Shown in pieces: positions 8,075-16,320 of a DNA stretch of 55,496 bases. The stretch's first letter is position 1, and the number at the start of each line of letters is the position of its first letter. The notes beneath the pieces were generated by a model, which worked only from the letters and a program-made list of their open reading frames with translations, was not told where the DNA came from and ran no database searches. The DNA comes from Alphaproteobacteria bacterium (GTDB taxonomy: Bacteria > Pseudomonadota > Alphaproteobacteria > Reyranellales > Reyranellaceae): positions 1 to 55,496 of the forward strand of contig VGCZ01000037.1 in assembly GCA_016869975.1 (NCBI GenBank). The letters are read 5' to 3'. A program made the position numbers and the translations under genes.

Positions 8075-9619
8075 ATGTCCAAGCGCAAGAATGTCCTGCT
8101 GATCGTCGTCGACCAGTGGCGCGGCGAGCTGCTGCCCAAGCTCGGCGCGAGATTCCTGCGCACGCCCAACATCGACAGGCTCTGCGCCGAAGGCGTGACC
8201 TTTCGCCATCACTACACGCAGGCGGTGCCGTGCGGGCCCGGTCGCGCCAGCCTGCTCACCGGCCAATACATGATGAACCATCGCGCGGTGCAGAACACTA
8301 TCCCGCTCGACGCGCGCTTCACGAACCTCGCGCACGAGCTGCGCAAGGGCGGCTACGACGCGGCGCTGGTCGGCTACACCACGACCACGCCCGATCCACG
8401 CACGACGGGGCGCGACGATCCGCGATTCCTGGTGCTGGGCGACATCATGGATGGGTTCCGGCCCGTGGGCGCCTTTGAACCCTATCGCGACGCCTATTTC
8501 GGTTGGGTCGACAGTCAGGGCTACAAGCTGCCGGAGAATCGTGACGAGATCTGGCTGCCCGAAGGCTCGGCGACCGGCGAGACCGGCGCCACGGCGCGGC
8601 CGTCCCGCATCCCGAAGGAGCTCTCCGACACCGCCTGGTTCACCGAACGCGCGCTCTCCTATCTGCGCGGGCGCGCCGGCAAGCCGTGGTTCCTGCATCT
8701 CGGCTACTACCGTCCGCATCCGCCTTTCATCGCCCCGGCGCCGTATCACGCGATGTACGATCCCCGGGACATGCCGCTGCCGGTACGCGCGGCGAGCGCC
8801 GCGGAGGAGGCCAAGCAGCATCCGCTGCTGCGCTACTACGTCGAGAACATCAAGCAGTCGAGCTTCTTCCAGGATGGCCAGAGCGTGGGCAGCGCGATGA
8901 GCGAGGCCCAGGTGCGCCAGATGCGTGCCACCTACTACGGCCTGATGAGCGAGATCGACGATCAGCTTGGCCGTGTCTTCGACTTCCTGAAGCAGACCGG
9001 GCAGTGGGAGGATACGCTGATCGTCTTCACCTGCGATCACGGCGAGCAGCTGGGCGACCATCACTTGCTGGGCAAGATCGGCTACTTCGACGAATCCTAT
9101 CGCATCCCACTGATCGTGCGCGATCCGGCGGCCGAAGCGAACGGCACGCGCGGCGGCGTCGTCGAGCGGCACTTCACCGAGACCATCGACACCATGCCGA
9201 CGATCCTCGAATGGCTCGAGCTGGGCGTGCCGCGCCAGTGCGATGGCCGCTCGGTGCTGCCGTTCTGCCACGGCGCACCGCCGAAGGATTGGCGCACCGA
9301 GGCGCATTACGAGTTCGACTTCCGCGACCTGCATTACAGCCAGCCGGAGTCGGCGCTGGGCGTGCCGATGGATCGCTGCGGGCTGGCGGTGGTGCAAGAC
9401 CACGACTACAAGTACGTGCACTTCGCCGCCCTGCCGCCGCTGTTCTTCGACCTCAAGGCCGATCCCGGTCAATTCATCAACCGCGCCGAGGATCCGGCCT
9501 ACGCCGCCAAGGTGCGGCACTACGCCCAGAAGATGCTCGACTGGCGCCTGAGCTTCGCCGAGCGGACGCTGACCGGCTATCGCGCCACGCCGGGGGGACT
9601 GGATATCCGCGCCGCCTGA
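8075..9619 (+). CDS. Phosphonate monoester hydrolase / arylsulfatase (alkaline phosphatase superfamily)
   Basis: 514-aa sulfatase-fold enzyme that closely matches the characterised Rhizobium and Burkholderia phosphonate monoester hydrolases (PehA type), which cleave phosphonate monoesters, phosphodiesters and sulfate esters. The formylglycine site is Cys53 in VPCGPGRASLLTG, matching the CxPxR rule; metal ligands include Asp13 in VVDQW and the DHGEQLGDHHLLGK segment. LGYYRPHPPF and DFRDLHYSQP are also characteristic. A GGGAGTGA ribosome site precedes the ATG. It lies 36 bases after egtD and may be co-transcribed, but no functional link is evident. It requires a formylglycine-generating enzyme encoded elsewhere. 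Ends before a strong palindrome. Confidence 0.93.
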   Translation: MSKRKNVLLIVVDQWRGELLPKLGARFLRTPNIDRLCAEGVTFRHHYTQAVPCGPGRASLLTGQYMMNHRAVQNTIPLDARFTNLAHELRKGGYDAALVGYTTTTPDPRTTGRDDPRFLVLGDIMDGFRPVGAFEPYRDAYFGWVDSQGYKLPENRDEIWLPEGSATGETGATARPSRIPKELSDTAWFTERALSYLRGRAGKPWFLHLGYYRPHPPFIAPAPYHAMYDPRDMPLPVRAASAAEEAKQHPLLRYYVENIKQSSFFQDGQSVGSAMSEAQVRQMRATYYGLMSEIDDQLGRVFDFLKQTGQWEDTLIVFTCDHGEQLGDHHLLGKIGYFDESYRIPLIVRDPAAEANGTRGGVVERHFTETIDTMPTILEWLELGVPRQCDGRSVLPFCHGAPPKDWRTEAHYEFDFRDLHYSQPESALGVPMDRCGLAVVQDHDYKYVHFAALPPLFFDLKADPGQFINRAEDPAYAAKVRHYAQKMLDWRLSFAERTLTGYRATPGGLDIRAA

Positions 9620-9638
9620 CTCTTTCCTCAGGGCGCTG

Positions 9639-9703
9639 GGGGCGCGCCACTCGCGTGGCGCGGGCGGCGATCGAGAAGACGCGCCACGCGAGTGGCGCGC
9701 CCC
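9639..9703. repeat. 24-bp perfect inverted repeat between convergent genes
   Basis: Positions 9639-9662 and 9680-9703 are perfect reverse complements separated by 17 bases (core CGCCACTCGCGTGGCG). It sits between the convergent ends of the hydrolase and the dihaem gene. It could act as a factor-independent terminator for both strands, although there is no T run, or be a mobile palindromic repeat. Confidence 0.8.
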
Positions 9704-9719
9704 GACCATGCCGCGGGGC

Positions 9720-11909
9720 TCAAAGCGTCTTCAGGTACTCGATCAGGTCTCGCCGTTGCTCGTCGCTGAAGGCGGGGCCGATCACGCCCGAGGGCAGCTT
9801 GGTCACGTCGCGCTCGGTGCCTTCGAAGGAATGGCCGCGGTTGCTGTTGGCGAGGCCGCGCGTGTCGAAGTCCGTCAGCCCCGAAGGGCAGCGATCGCCG
9901 GGCTCGGCTTTCAGGCCGACTTTCTGCGGATCGAATTGACGGCTGCCGACGCAGAAGCGCGCCGGCCGCTGGTCCTGCGGCTTGAGCAGGTCGTCGAGTG
10001 TCGGAACCGACCCGTTGTGCAGGTAAGGCGCCGTCGCCCACACGCCATCAAGCGGTCGTGCGCGGTAGTGCGGCACCGTCGTAATGCTCGGCCGGCCATC
10101 GACGCGCGCCACTCGGAAGGTTTGTGGGTTGGGGCAGTTGCGGCGCGGTCCACGCATTTGCTTCTCTAGCTCGGGCGGGATCGGCTTTCCGGCGAGCCGC
10201 TGGTCTTCGAACCACTGATCGATCGTGCGGTCGACCACGGCCATCAGGGCCAGGGCGAAGTTCGCGTTCGGTCCGGCGGAGGCGGGCAGAGCGCAACCGC
10301 TCTTCGCGTTCAGCGCCGCGATTGGATCGAGTCCCAGCTCGGGCGGCAGGCGCACCTGCCGGCTGGTCAGCACGAGCGCCTGCTGCGGATCCGTACCCAT
10401 GTCAGCCACCGGCTTTTCGACGACCCGGTAGTACTGGCGGTCGCCGACCGTGACCCAGTTCGCGGCGTCCCAGAACGAGCCGGTCGGCCACGTCTTCGCG
10501 AGGTCGCCGTCGCGCACCGGGCCGCGATGGCACTCCGCGCAGTGGGCGCGGTACAGCTCGCGCCCGCGGTCCACCATATCGGCCTTGATCGACCACGCGG
10601 CGTCGCCCTTGAACTTGTCGGCGACGTCGGACCACTTAGGTGCGGCCAATCCCTCGAACTGACGCTTGGCGTGAACGCCCTCCATCGGGCCGCGTAGCAT
10701 CTCCTCGAAGCGATAGATGTTCATCATGTCGACGGAGGAGCGGAAGAGTGGGCTCTTGCTCTTGCCGTTCATGTTGATCTTGGCGTTGACGCCCAACGCC
10801 TCGCCGGCATTGCGCACGAGCTCGTTGAAGATCGAGGCGTCATACTGGGCCCAGCTGAACCATGGCGTGTCCCAGATCGGCGGAAAGCTCACGGGCGCAT
10901 CGAGGCGCGCGAAGTTGGGCGCGAGGCTATCGGGCACAACGCCGACGCGCGGCCCTCCCGCCAGCGCCTCCGACGGCAGGAGATTCTCGAAGAAGACCTG
11001 GTTGCCGATGCGGTTGAGCGCGTCGAGTCGGCCGAAGCCTTCATCGAGGCTCTTCCAGTCGGCGCGCCGCAGCACCTGCGTCGACCATTCGAGATTGAGC
11101 CGGATGCGGGCCAGCGACGCGCGCAGCTCCTGCTCGATCTGCTCGTCCGTCTTGTTCTTCCATTCGCCGCCGCGGGCGCGCACGGCATCGGTGAAGCGGC
11201 CCAATCGAAACGGAATCTCGAGCGTGTAGAGGATGGCCAGCCCGGTCGCCTTCTCCAGCCTGCCGAGGTCGATCATCGCCGGCCCGCCGTCGAAGCGGAT
11301 GCTGACGTTCTTGTACTCGATGTGGCCGGTGTGGCAGGCGGCGCAGGTGAAGCCGAGCTGCGCCGGATAGGGGCGGCCGGTTTCCGGATCGATGCCGCCG
11401 GCCAGACGCGCGAACCCAACCGGCAGGCCGTCCTCGTTGAGCGGCGCGTCGCCGGGCCACCGGGTATCGGCGAGGCCACGCGTGGAATAGCCGTACCGCG
11501 CCGCTCCGCTGGTGAAGTCGCGCGATGTCGGGCTGTCGATGAAGCCGAAGCGCCTGAGATAGTCTATGTCGGCAAGACGGCCACGATTGAATAGCGATAC
11601 CCGCGGCTGCTCCAGGCTGACGAAGAAGTCGTAGGGCACCGGGAAGGTCGCGGTACCCTGCGAGGCGTGATGGAACCAGTAGCGCTGCCGGCCCGTCCAG
11701 TTCTGCTCCAGCCAGTGGCGTTCGGTGATCGTGGTGTTGTCCGGGAGAGGCGGCGGCAAGCCTTCCGCGGCGACGCCCAGCGCCGCGAGCTTCGTGCGCA
11801 CGGACTCCGGCGCGTAGGACGCCGCCGCGAGGAGCGCGAGCACGAGGCAGACGAGCGGCAGGACCCACCATTTCAGGGCCCGGACCACGAAGCCGATCAA
11901 TGCCCGCAT
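9720..11909 (-). CDS. Dihaem cytochrome c, RoxA/RoxB-like (cytochrome c peroxidase superfamily)
   Basis: 729-aa exported protein with an N-terminal membrane anchor or signal (residues 14-31) and two covalent haem sites, CAACH at 189-193 and CAECH at 457-461. The spacing, the large size and the C-terminal ATAPYLHNGSVPTLDDLL segment match the RoxA/RoxB/latex-clearing dihaem dioxygenase group and uncharacterised relatives, rather than the shorter bacterial cytochrome c peroxidases of about 330 aa. RoxA-type enzymes cleave polyisoprene C=C bonds with O2 in the periplasm. Whether this one acts on rubber-like substrates or other alkenes is unknown. Monocistronic; its promoter region is shared with the divergent acylase. 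Confidence 0.85.
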   Translation of the reverse strand: MRALIGFVVRALKWWVLPLVCLVLALLAAASYAPESVRTKLAALGVAAEGLPPPLPDNTTITERHWLEQNWTGRQRYWFHHASQGTATFPVPYDFFVSLEQPRVSLFNRGRLADIDYLRRFGFIDSPTSRDFTSGAARYGYSTRGLADTRWPGDAPLNEDGLPVGFARLAGGIDPETGRPYPAQLGFTCAACHTGHIEYKNVSIRFDGGPAMIDLGRLEKATGLAILYTLEIPFRLGRFTDAVRARGGEWKNKTDEQIEQELRASLARIRLNLEWSTQVLRRADWKSLDEGFGRLDALNRIGNQVFFENLLPSEALAGGPRVGVVPDSLAPNFARLDAPVSFPPIWDTPWFSWAQYDASIFNELVRNAGEALGVNAKINMNGKSKSPLFRSSVDMMNIYRFEEMLRGPMEGVHAKRQFEGLAAPKWSDVADKFKGDAAWSIKADMVDRGRELYRAHCAECHRGPVRDGDLAKTWPTGSFWDAANWVTVGDRQYYRVVEKPVADMGTDPQQALVLTSRQVRLPPELGLDPIAALNAKSGCALPASAGPNANFALALMAVVDRTIDQWFEDQRLAGKPIPPELEKQMRGPRRNCPNPQTFRVARVDGRPSITTVPHYRARPLDGVWATAPYLHNGSVPTLDDLLKPQDQRPARFCVGSRQFDPQKVGLKAEPGDRCPSGLTDFDTRGLANSNRGHSFEGTERDVTKLPSGVIGPAFSDEQRRDLIEYLKTL

Positions 11910-11984
11910 GAGCTCCCCCGGTAAGCGCTTCTGTCCGACAGGCTATACAACCGGAAGGAAAGTGGAAGCGCCATGACGTGTCCC

Positions 11985-11998
11985 CGTTGCCGGCAACG
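11985..11998. promoter_or_regulatory. Perfect 14-bp palindrome in divergent promoter region
   Basis: CGTTGCCGGCAACG is a perfect palindrome lying between the divergent dihaem cytochrome gene (start 11909) and the acylase gene (start 12064). Position and symmetry would suit an operator for a dimeric regulator, but no regulator gene is adjacent. Role is inference. Confidence 0.3.
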
Positions 11999-12063
11999 TG
12001 CTGGAATTCGATGGTCCACAGATGCGATGGTCCCGTCGACGAATTCGTGACGAGGCGTGCGAA

Positions 12064-14361
12064 ATGGCTGGCATCACACTGGCGGATCTGCGGGCGGCGG
12101 TGCCCGACATGACGAGTGAGGTCGCCATCAAGGGCCTCGCCGGCCCGGTCGACGTGATGCGCGACGCCTATGGGGTGCCGCATATCCGCGCGCGCAGCGC
12201 CGACGATGCCTTCATCGCGCTGGGTTTCGTGCACGCACAGGACCGGCTGTGGCAGATGGATGCCACGCGCCGGCGCGGGCTGGGTCGCTGGTCCGAGTGG
12301 GTCGGACCGTCGGGCGTCGCCGCCGACCGGTTGGCGCGCCAGCTCGACGGCGAGGGCGCGGCGAAGCGCGACTACGACGCCTTGCCGGCCGAGACGCGCG
12401 GGATGCTCGAAGCCTATGCGACGGGCGTGAATGCCTTCGTCGCCCGTGGCGTGTTTCCGGTCGAATACAAGCTGCTGGACGAGGCGCCGGAGCCGTGGCG
12501 GCCGCACGACGCCATCGCCGCGATGCGCCAGCGCGGATTCCTGATGGGCTCGCTGTGGTTCAAACTGTGGCGCGCGGCGGCGCTGCGCCGCATCGGACCG
12601 GACCACATCTCGAAGCTGCGCTACGACGATGGCGGTCGCGATCTTCTGTGCGTTCCGCCCGGCGCCGAAGCGCGGCGTTGGATCGCCACCTTGCGGGACC
12701 TGGCGCCGGCGATCGAGGCGGTGGCGGCGCTGGGCTCGGTGGACTCGACAGGCGGCGGCAGCAACAACTGGGCACTGGCGCCCGCGCGCACCGCCGCCGG
12801 GCGGCCGCTGCTGGCCGGCGATCCGCATCGCCAGTTCGAGCTGCCCAGCATGTATGCGCAGATGCATATCGCCTGCGATGCCTTCGATGCGCTGGGCTTT
12901 ACCGTGCCCGGCGTGCCGAGCTTCCCGCATTTCGGCCATAACGGCCACGTCGCGTGGTGCGTGACCCACGCCTTCGCCGACATCCACGATCTCTTCGTCG
13001 AGCGCTTTCGGGATAACGCCGGTCTCTATGAGTTCAAGGGTGAGTGGCGGCCGACGACGCGGCGCGGCGAGACGATCAAGGTCCGCGGCGGCGCCTCGGT
13101 GACGGTCGAGGTCGTCTCGACACATCATGGCCCGGTGATCGTCGGCGATCCGACGCGGGACGCGGCGCTGAGCCTGCGCTCGGTGCAATACGCCGAGACC
13201 GACCGGTCGTTGGCCTGCCTGCTGCCGATGCTACGGGCGAAGGACGTCGACAGCCTCTTCGACGCCGCGCGCGGGTGGGGCCTGATCGACCACAATGTCG
13301 TCGCCGCCGACACAAAGGGCCGCATCGGCCATCTCGTGCGCGCCATCGTGCCGGTGCGCCCGCGTATCAACGGCTGGCTGCCGGTGCCGGGCTGGACCGG
13401 CGCGCATGAGTGGCGGGGCAACGTGCCGTTCGAGCGCATGCCGCGCGTCGTCGACCCCAAGGGCGGCGCGATCGTCACCGCCAATAATCGCTTCGTCGCC
13501 GACGAGCACCCCGACTATCTCGTCACCGACTGCCATCCGCCGTATCGCGCGCGGCGCATCATGGATCGCCTGGACGCGCTGCCGGTGGCGAGCCTGCCGG
13601 ACATGGTTTCGATCCATCTCGACGACCTCAGCTTGCCGGGTCTGGAGATTCGCGACCGCATCGCGGCGGCTGCACCGAAGACGTCGGCCGGCGCGGCGCT
13701 GCGCGACGAGATCGCGGCCTGGGACGGGCATATGGCGCCGCGCTCGTTGGCGGCCGCGCGCTATGTCGATGTGCGCCGCGCGCTGACGCGCCTGCTGGCC
13801 GAGCGCTCCGGCCTGTCACGCGCATCGGCCGATGCGCTGACCAAGGTGCCGCCCGGCGTCGTACCGCTGATCCAGCTCTGGTGGACTTTGCCGGCGCTGC
13901 TGCGCGCCGACGACACCGCGCTGCTCGGTGGCGCGACGTGGCCCGAATTGATCGCGGCGGCGACCGACGAAGTGGCCGCGACCGGTCAACCGACGGAGTG
14001 GGGCAAGCGGCATCGTCCGAGGTTCTCGCATCCGCTGTCGCAGAGTTTCCCCGAAGCGACCACGCTGCTCGATCCGCCGTCCGTCGATGTCGGCGGCGAT
14101 GGCGACACGGTGTGGGCCAATGGCGCGCTGGCCTCGGCCGGCGTCGACGCCGCTTACGGCGCGGTCGCGCGCTACGCCTACGACGTCGGTGCCTGGGACA
14201 CCGGCGCGTGGCTGGTATTCCACGGCGCCTCGGGCCATCCGGGCAGCCCGCACTACGCCGACCAGGTGCCGCTCTGGGGCAAGGGCGCGCTGATCCCCGC
14301 GCTCTACGCCTGGCCGCGTATCGAGGCGCTCGCCAGGACCAAGCAGCGTCTCTCCCCCTAG
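12064..14361 (+). CDS. Penicillin acylase family protein (Ntn hydrolase)
   Basis: 765-aa precursor of an N-terminal-nucleophile hydrolase of the penicillin/cephalosporin/AHL-acylase family, which cleaves amide bonds of acylated amines. The alpha chain begins with the typical VDVMRDAYGVPHIRA and FVHAQDRLWQMD; autocatalytic cleavage is expected before Ser233 in GGGSNNWAL, the new beta-chain N-terminus and nucleophile. The beta chain has LLAGDPH, FGHNGHVAW and a C-terminal W..G region. No convincing signal peptide is seen. ATG 12064 is preferred to the upstream ATG at 11998 because GAGG lies 8 bases before it and homology starts nearby. The stop overlaps that of the convergent hydratase in a shared CTAG. 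The substrate is unknown. Confidence 0.92.
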   Translation: MAGITLADLRAAVPDMTSEVAIKGLAGPVDVMRDAYGVPHIRARSADDAFIALGFVHAQDRLWQMDATRRRGLGRWSEWVGPSGVAADRLARQLDGEGAAKRDYDALPAETRGMLEAYATGVNAFVARGVFPVEYKLLDEAPEPWRPHDAIAAMRQRGFLMGSLWFKLWRAAALRRIGPDHISKLRYDDGGRDLLCVPPGAEARRWIATLRDLAPAIEAVAALGSVDSTGGGSNNWALAPARTAAGRPLLAGDPHRQFELPSMYAQMHIACDAFDALGFTVPGVPSFPHFGHNGHVAWCVTHAFADIHDLFVERFRDNAGLYEFKGEWRPTTRRGETIKVRGGASVTVEVVSTHHGPVIVGDPTRDAALSLRSVQYAETDRSLACLLPMLRAKDVDSLFDAARGWGLIDHNVVAADTKGRIGHLVRAIVPVRPRINGWLPVPGWTGAHEWRGNVPFERMPRVVDPKGGAIVTANNRFVADEHPDYLVTDCHPPYRARRIMDRLDALPVASLPDMVSIHLDDLSLPGLEIRDRIAAAAPKTSAGAALRDEIAAWDGHMAPRSLAAARYVDVRRALTRLLAERSGLSRASADALTKVPPGVVPLIQLWWTLPALLRADDTALLGGATWPELIAAATDEVAATGQPTEWGKRHRPRFSHPLSQSFPEATTLLDPPSVDVGGDGDTVWANGALASAGVDAAYGAVARYAYDVGAWDTGAWLVFHGASGHPGSPHYADQVPLWGKGALIPALYAWPRIEALARTKQRLSP

Positions 14362-15140
14362 GTGTAGGTCATCGTCACGCCGCCGAACGGCCCGAAATCG
14401 GCGGTGTAGGTCTCGCCAGCCTTGGGCGCCAGCATGCCGGTGAGCGTGCCGGTGCTGATTATCTGCCCGGCCTTCATACCGACGCCGGTACGCGACAGCT
14501 CGTTGGCGAGCCAGGTAAGCGGCACCAAGGGATGATCGAGGGCCGCGCCCGCCGTGCCGCGCCGGCGCGGCACGCCGTTGCACAGCAGCACCGCTTCCTG
14601 GCCTGCGATGTCGCGGCGGCGCCAATCCTCGATCGGTGGACCATAGAGGATCGTGCCGCTGCCCGAGCCGTCGGCCAGCACCGCCGGCAGGGGCGGGAAT
14701 TGCGCGTCGTGCACGAACCGGCACTCGGCCAGCTCCAGGCCGGGATGCAGCGAGGCCACGGCGTCGCCGACCTCCTCGACGCTGTAGGGCCTCTCGCGCG
14801 GCGGCAGGTCGATGCCGAGCACCGCCTGGTACTCGACTTCGGGGATCGGGCTGCACTGCCTGGCGCGTTCGACGGAGAGCGGCGGAGTCGCGGTCGCGTA
14901 GACGCGACCGTAGATCGGCGAGTCGGTGCGCAGCTGCCGTTGCATCTCCTCCTTGGGCGCCGCGATCTTCCAGCCGAGAACAGGCCAGCCCAGCTCCTCC
15001 TCGACCATGCGCGCGACGCGGTAGGCTGTCGCCTTGTCGGGCGGCACGAGAGACGCGTCGAGGCCGCTTTGCTGCCGCCCCTCGCGACGCAAGGTCGCGA
15101 GCAGGCGGGCGAGACCAAGTTGGGCGGACTGATCCATCAT
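14358..15140 (-). CDS. 2-keto-4-pentenoate hydratase / fumarylacetoacetate hydrolase-like protein
   Basis: 260-aa MhpD-like protein. Family members hydrate 2-hydroxypenta-2,4-dienoate or decarboxylate related keto acids in meta-cleavage pathways. Characteristic segments are GWKIAAPKEEMQRQL, PIYGRVY, PEVEYQAVLGIDLP, the Glu-containing ELAECRF and the C-terminal GTLTGMLAPKAGETYTADFG. The ATG at 15140 overlaps the TGA of a 54-aa upstream ORF as ATGA, and that ORF follows the HIBADH-like gene, giving a three-gene minus-strand operon. A role in degrading a small keto or hydroxy acid fits; the substrate is not determinable. Confidence 0.88.
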   Translation of the reverse strand: MMDQSAQLGLARLLATLRREGRQQSGLDASLVPPDKATAYRVARMVEEELGWPVLGWKIAAPKEEMQRQLRTDSPIYGRVYATATPPLSVERARQCSPIPEVEYQAVLGIDLPPRERPYSVEEVGDAVASLHPGLELAECRFVHDAQFPPLPAVLADGSGSGTILYGPPIEDWRRRDIAGQEAVLLCNGVPRRRGTAGAALDHPLVPLTWLANELSRTGVGMKAGQIISTGTLTGMLAPKAGETYTADFGPFGGVTMTYT

Positions 15141-15301
15141 ACGCTCCTCGGCGCTACGTCGAGCCGAACAATCACGCCCTCGAGCGTCGCCGACACCGGC
15201 GGATAGTAGCGCATCATCAGCGGGTCGCCGCCGATGAAGTGATCAGCCCACCGGGCGTAGCGGATGGCGTAGTTCTCGGAGGTCGGTGGCGACCCGGCCA
15301 T
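15137..15301 (-). CDS. Small 54-aa protein in operon, possibly remnant of an MBL-fold hydrolase N-terminus
   Basis: This short ORF starts 3 bases after the HIBADH stop and its TGA overlaps the hydratase ATG as ATGA, strong positional evidence that it is translated. The sequence contains NYAIRYARWADHFIGGDP, which recalls the first strands of metallo-beta-lactamase-fold hydrolases (YAxRYA followed by FxGGDP), but there is no HxHxDH metal motif and only 54 residues. It may be a decayed N-terminal fragment that kept its coupling role, or a genuine small protein. No function is assigned. Longer ORF cut-offs would miss it. Confidence 0.55.
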   Translation of the reverse strand: MAGSPPTSENYAIRYARWADHFIGGDPLMMRYYPPVSATLEGVIVRLDVAPRSV

Positions 15302-15304
15302 GGA

Positions 15305-16231
15305 TCACCCGTTGCCCCGCAGCTGCGCCATGCGCTCGGGCGGTACCTTGACGTCGATGCCGGCGCGCTCCTGCTGCAGCATCAGGATGCTGCGCGAGTC
15401 GAGGTGAGCCCAGCCACGACCCAGGGCCTCGGTCATCTCCTCCAGGGTGAGATTGGACAGCCGCATCGGGACGCCGACCTCGCGCGCGAGCTGCGTGGCC
15501 AGCGAGACGTCCTTGTGCGCGTGGCGCAACTGGAAGGCCGGCGGGTCGTAGGTGCCCGGCAGGAACTGATCGAGCAGGCCGTCGAAGGTGCGCCGCCGGC
15601 CCAGCGCGCCCTGGCGCACCGCCTCGAACAGGTCGGCCGGATCGACGCCGGCCTTGATGCCCATGGTGAACACCTCGCCCAGCGCCACGGTGAGCGCGTA
15701 GCCGGCGCAGTTGTGCACCAGCTTGGCTACGGTGGCCTGGCCGATCGTGCCGACATAGCGCACCTGGTCGCCCATGGCGTCGAGCACCGCGCGGTCACGC
15801 TCGAAGATCGCCTTCTCGCCGCCGACCCAGATGGCGAGCTTGCCGGTGAAGGCGCCCTTCGGGCCGCCGCTGACCGGCGCGTCGAACATATGCGCGCCCT
15901 TCTCGGCGAAGGCAGCGTTGATCTTGCGCACCGTGGCGCGCGAGTTGGTCGACAGGTCGAAATAGGACGCGCCGGCCTTCATACCCGCGAGCAGCCCGTT
16001 CTCGCCCAGCGCGACGGCCTCGACCTCGGGCGGACCGGGTAGGGAGGTGAGTACGACATCGGACGCGGCGGCGACCGTCTTGGGCGAGTCGGCCCAGGCC
16101 GCGCCGTTGGCGATGTGCTTGGCCGCCGCCTCGCGGCGCACGTCGTGCACGGTCAGCGTGTGGCCGGCCTTCTGCACGTTGGCCGCAAGGCTGGCTCCCA
16201 TGATTCCCAGTCCAACAAACCCGACGCGCAT
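15305..16231 (-). CDS. NAD(P)-dependent 3-hydroxyacid dehydrogenase (HIBADH/GlxR family)
   Basis: 308-aa beta-hydroxyacid dehydrogenase, the family of 3-hydroxyisobutyrate dehydrogenase and tartronate semialdehyde reductase. The Rossmann motif GLGIMG is at 7-12, the substrate-binding DAPVSGGPKGA lies mid-protein, and the catalytic Lys is in GQATVAKLVHN around residue 170. The start at 16231 has GGAGG seven bases upstream and fits the family N-terminus; the open frame to 16321 is an artefact. First gene of an operon with the 54-aa ORF and the hydratase. It is divergent from the TIGR03084 gene, with a roughly 90-base shared upstream region. Confidence 0.93.
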   Translation of the reverse strand: MRVGFVGLGIMGASLAANVQKAGHTLTVHDVRREAAAKHIANGAAWADSPKTVAAASDVVLTSLPGPPEVEAVALGENGLLAGMKAGASYFDLSTNSRATVRKINAAFAEKGAHMFDAPVSGGPKGAFTGKLAIWVGGEKAIFERDRAVLDAMGDQVRYVGTIGQATVAKLVHNCAGYALTVALGEVFTMGIKAGVDPADLFEAVRQGALGRRRTFDGLLDQFLPGTYDPPAFQLRHAHKDVSLATQLAREVGVPMRLSNLTLEEMTEALGRGWAHLDSRSILMLQQERAGIDVKVPPERMAQLRGNG

Positions 16232-16320
16232 GCTGTGATCCTCCCCGCGGGATCGTGCCTCTGTTCGGCTGTGGCGGACAAGCGCGCACCCATGCATGCT
16301 GCGCGCGGGAGGAAACCTCA

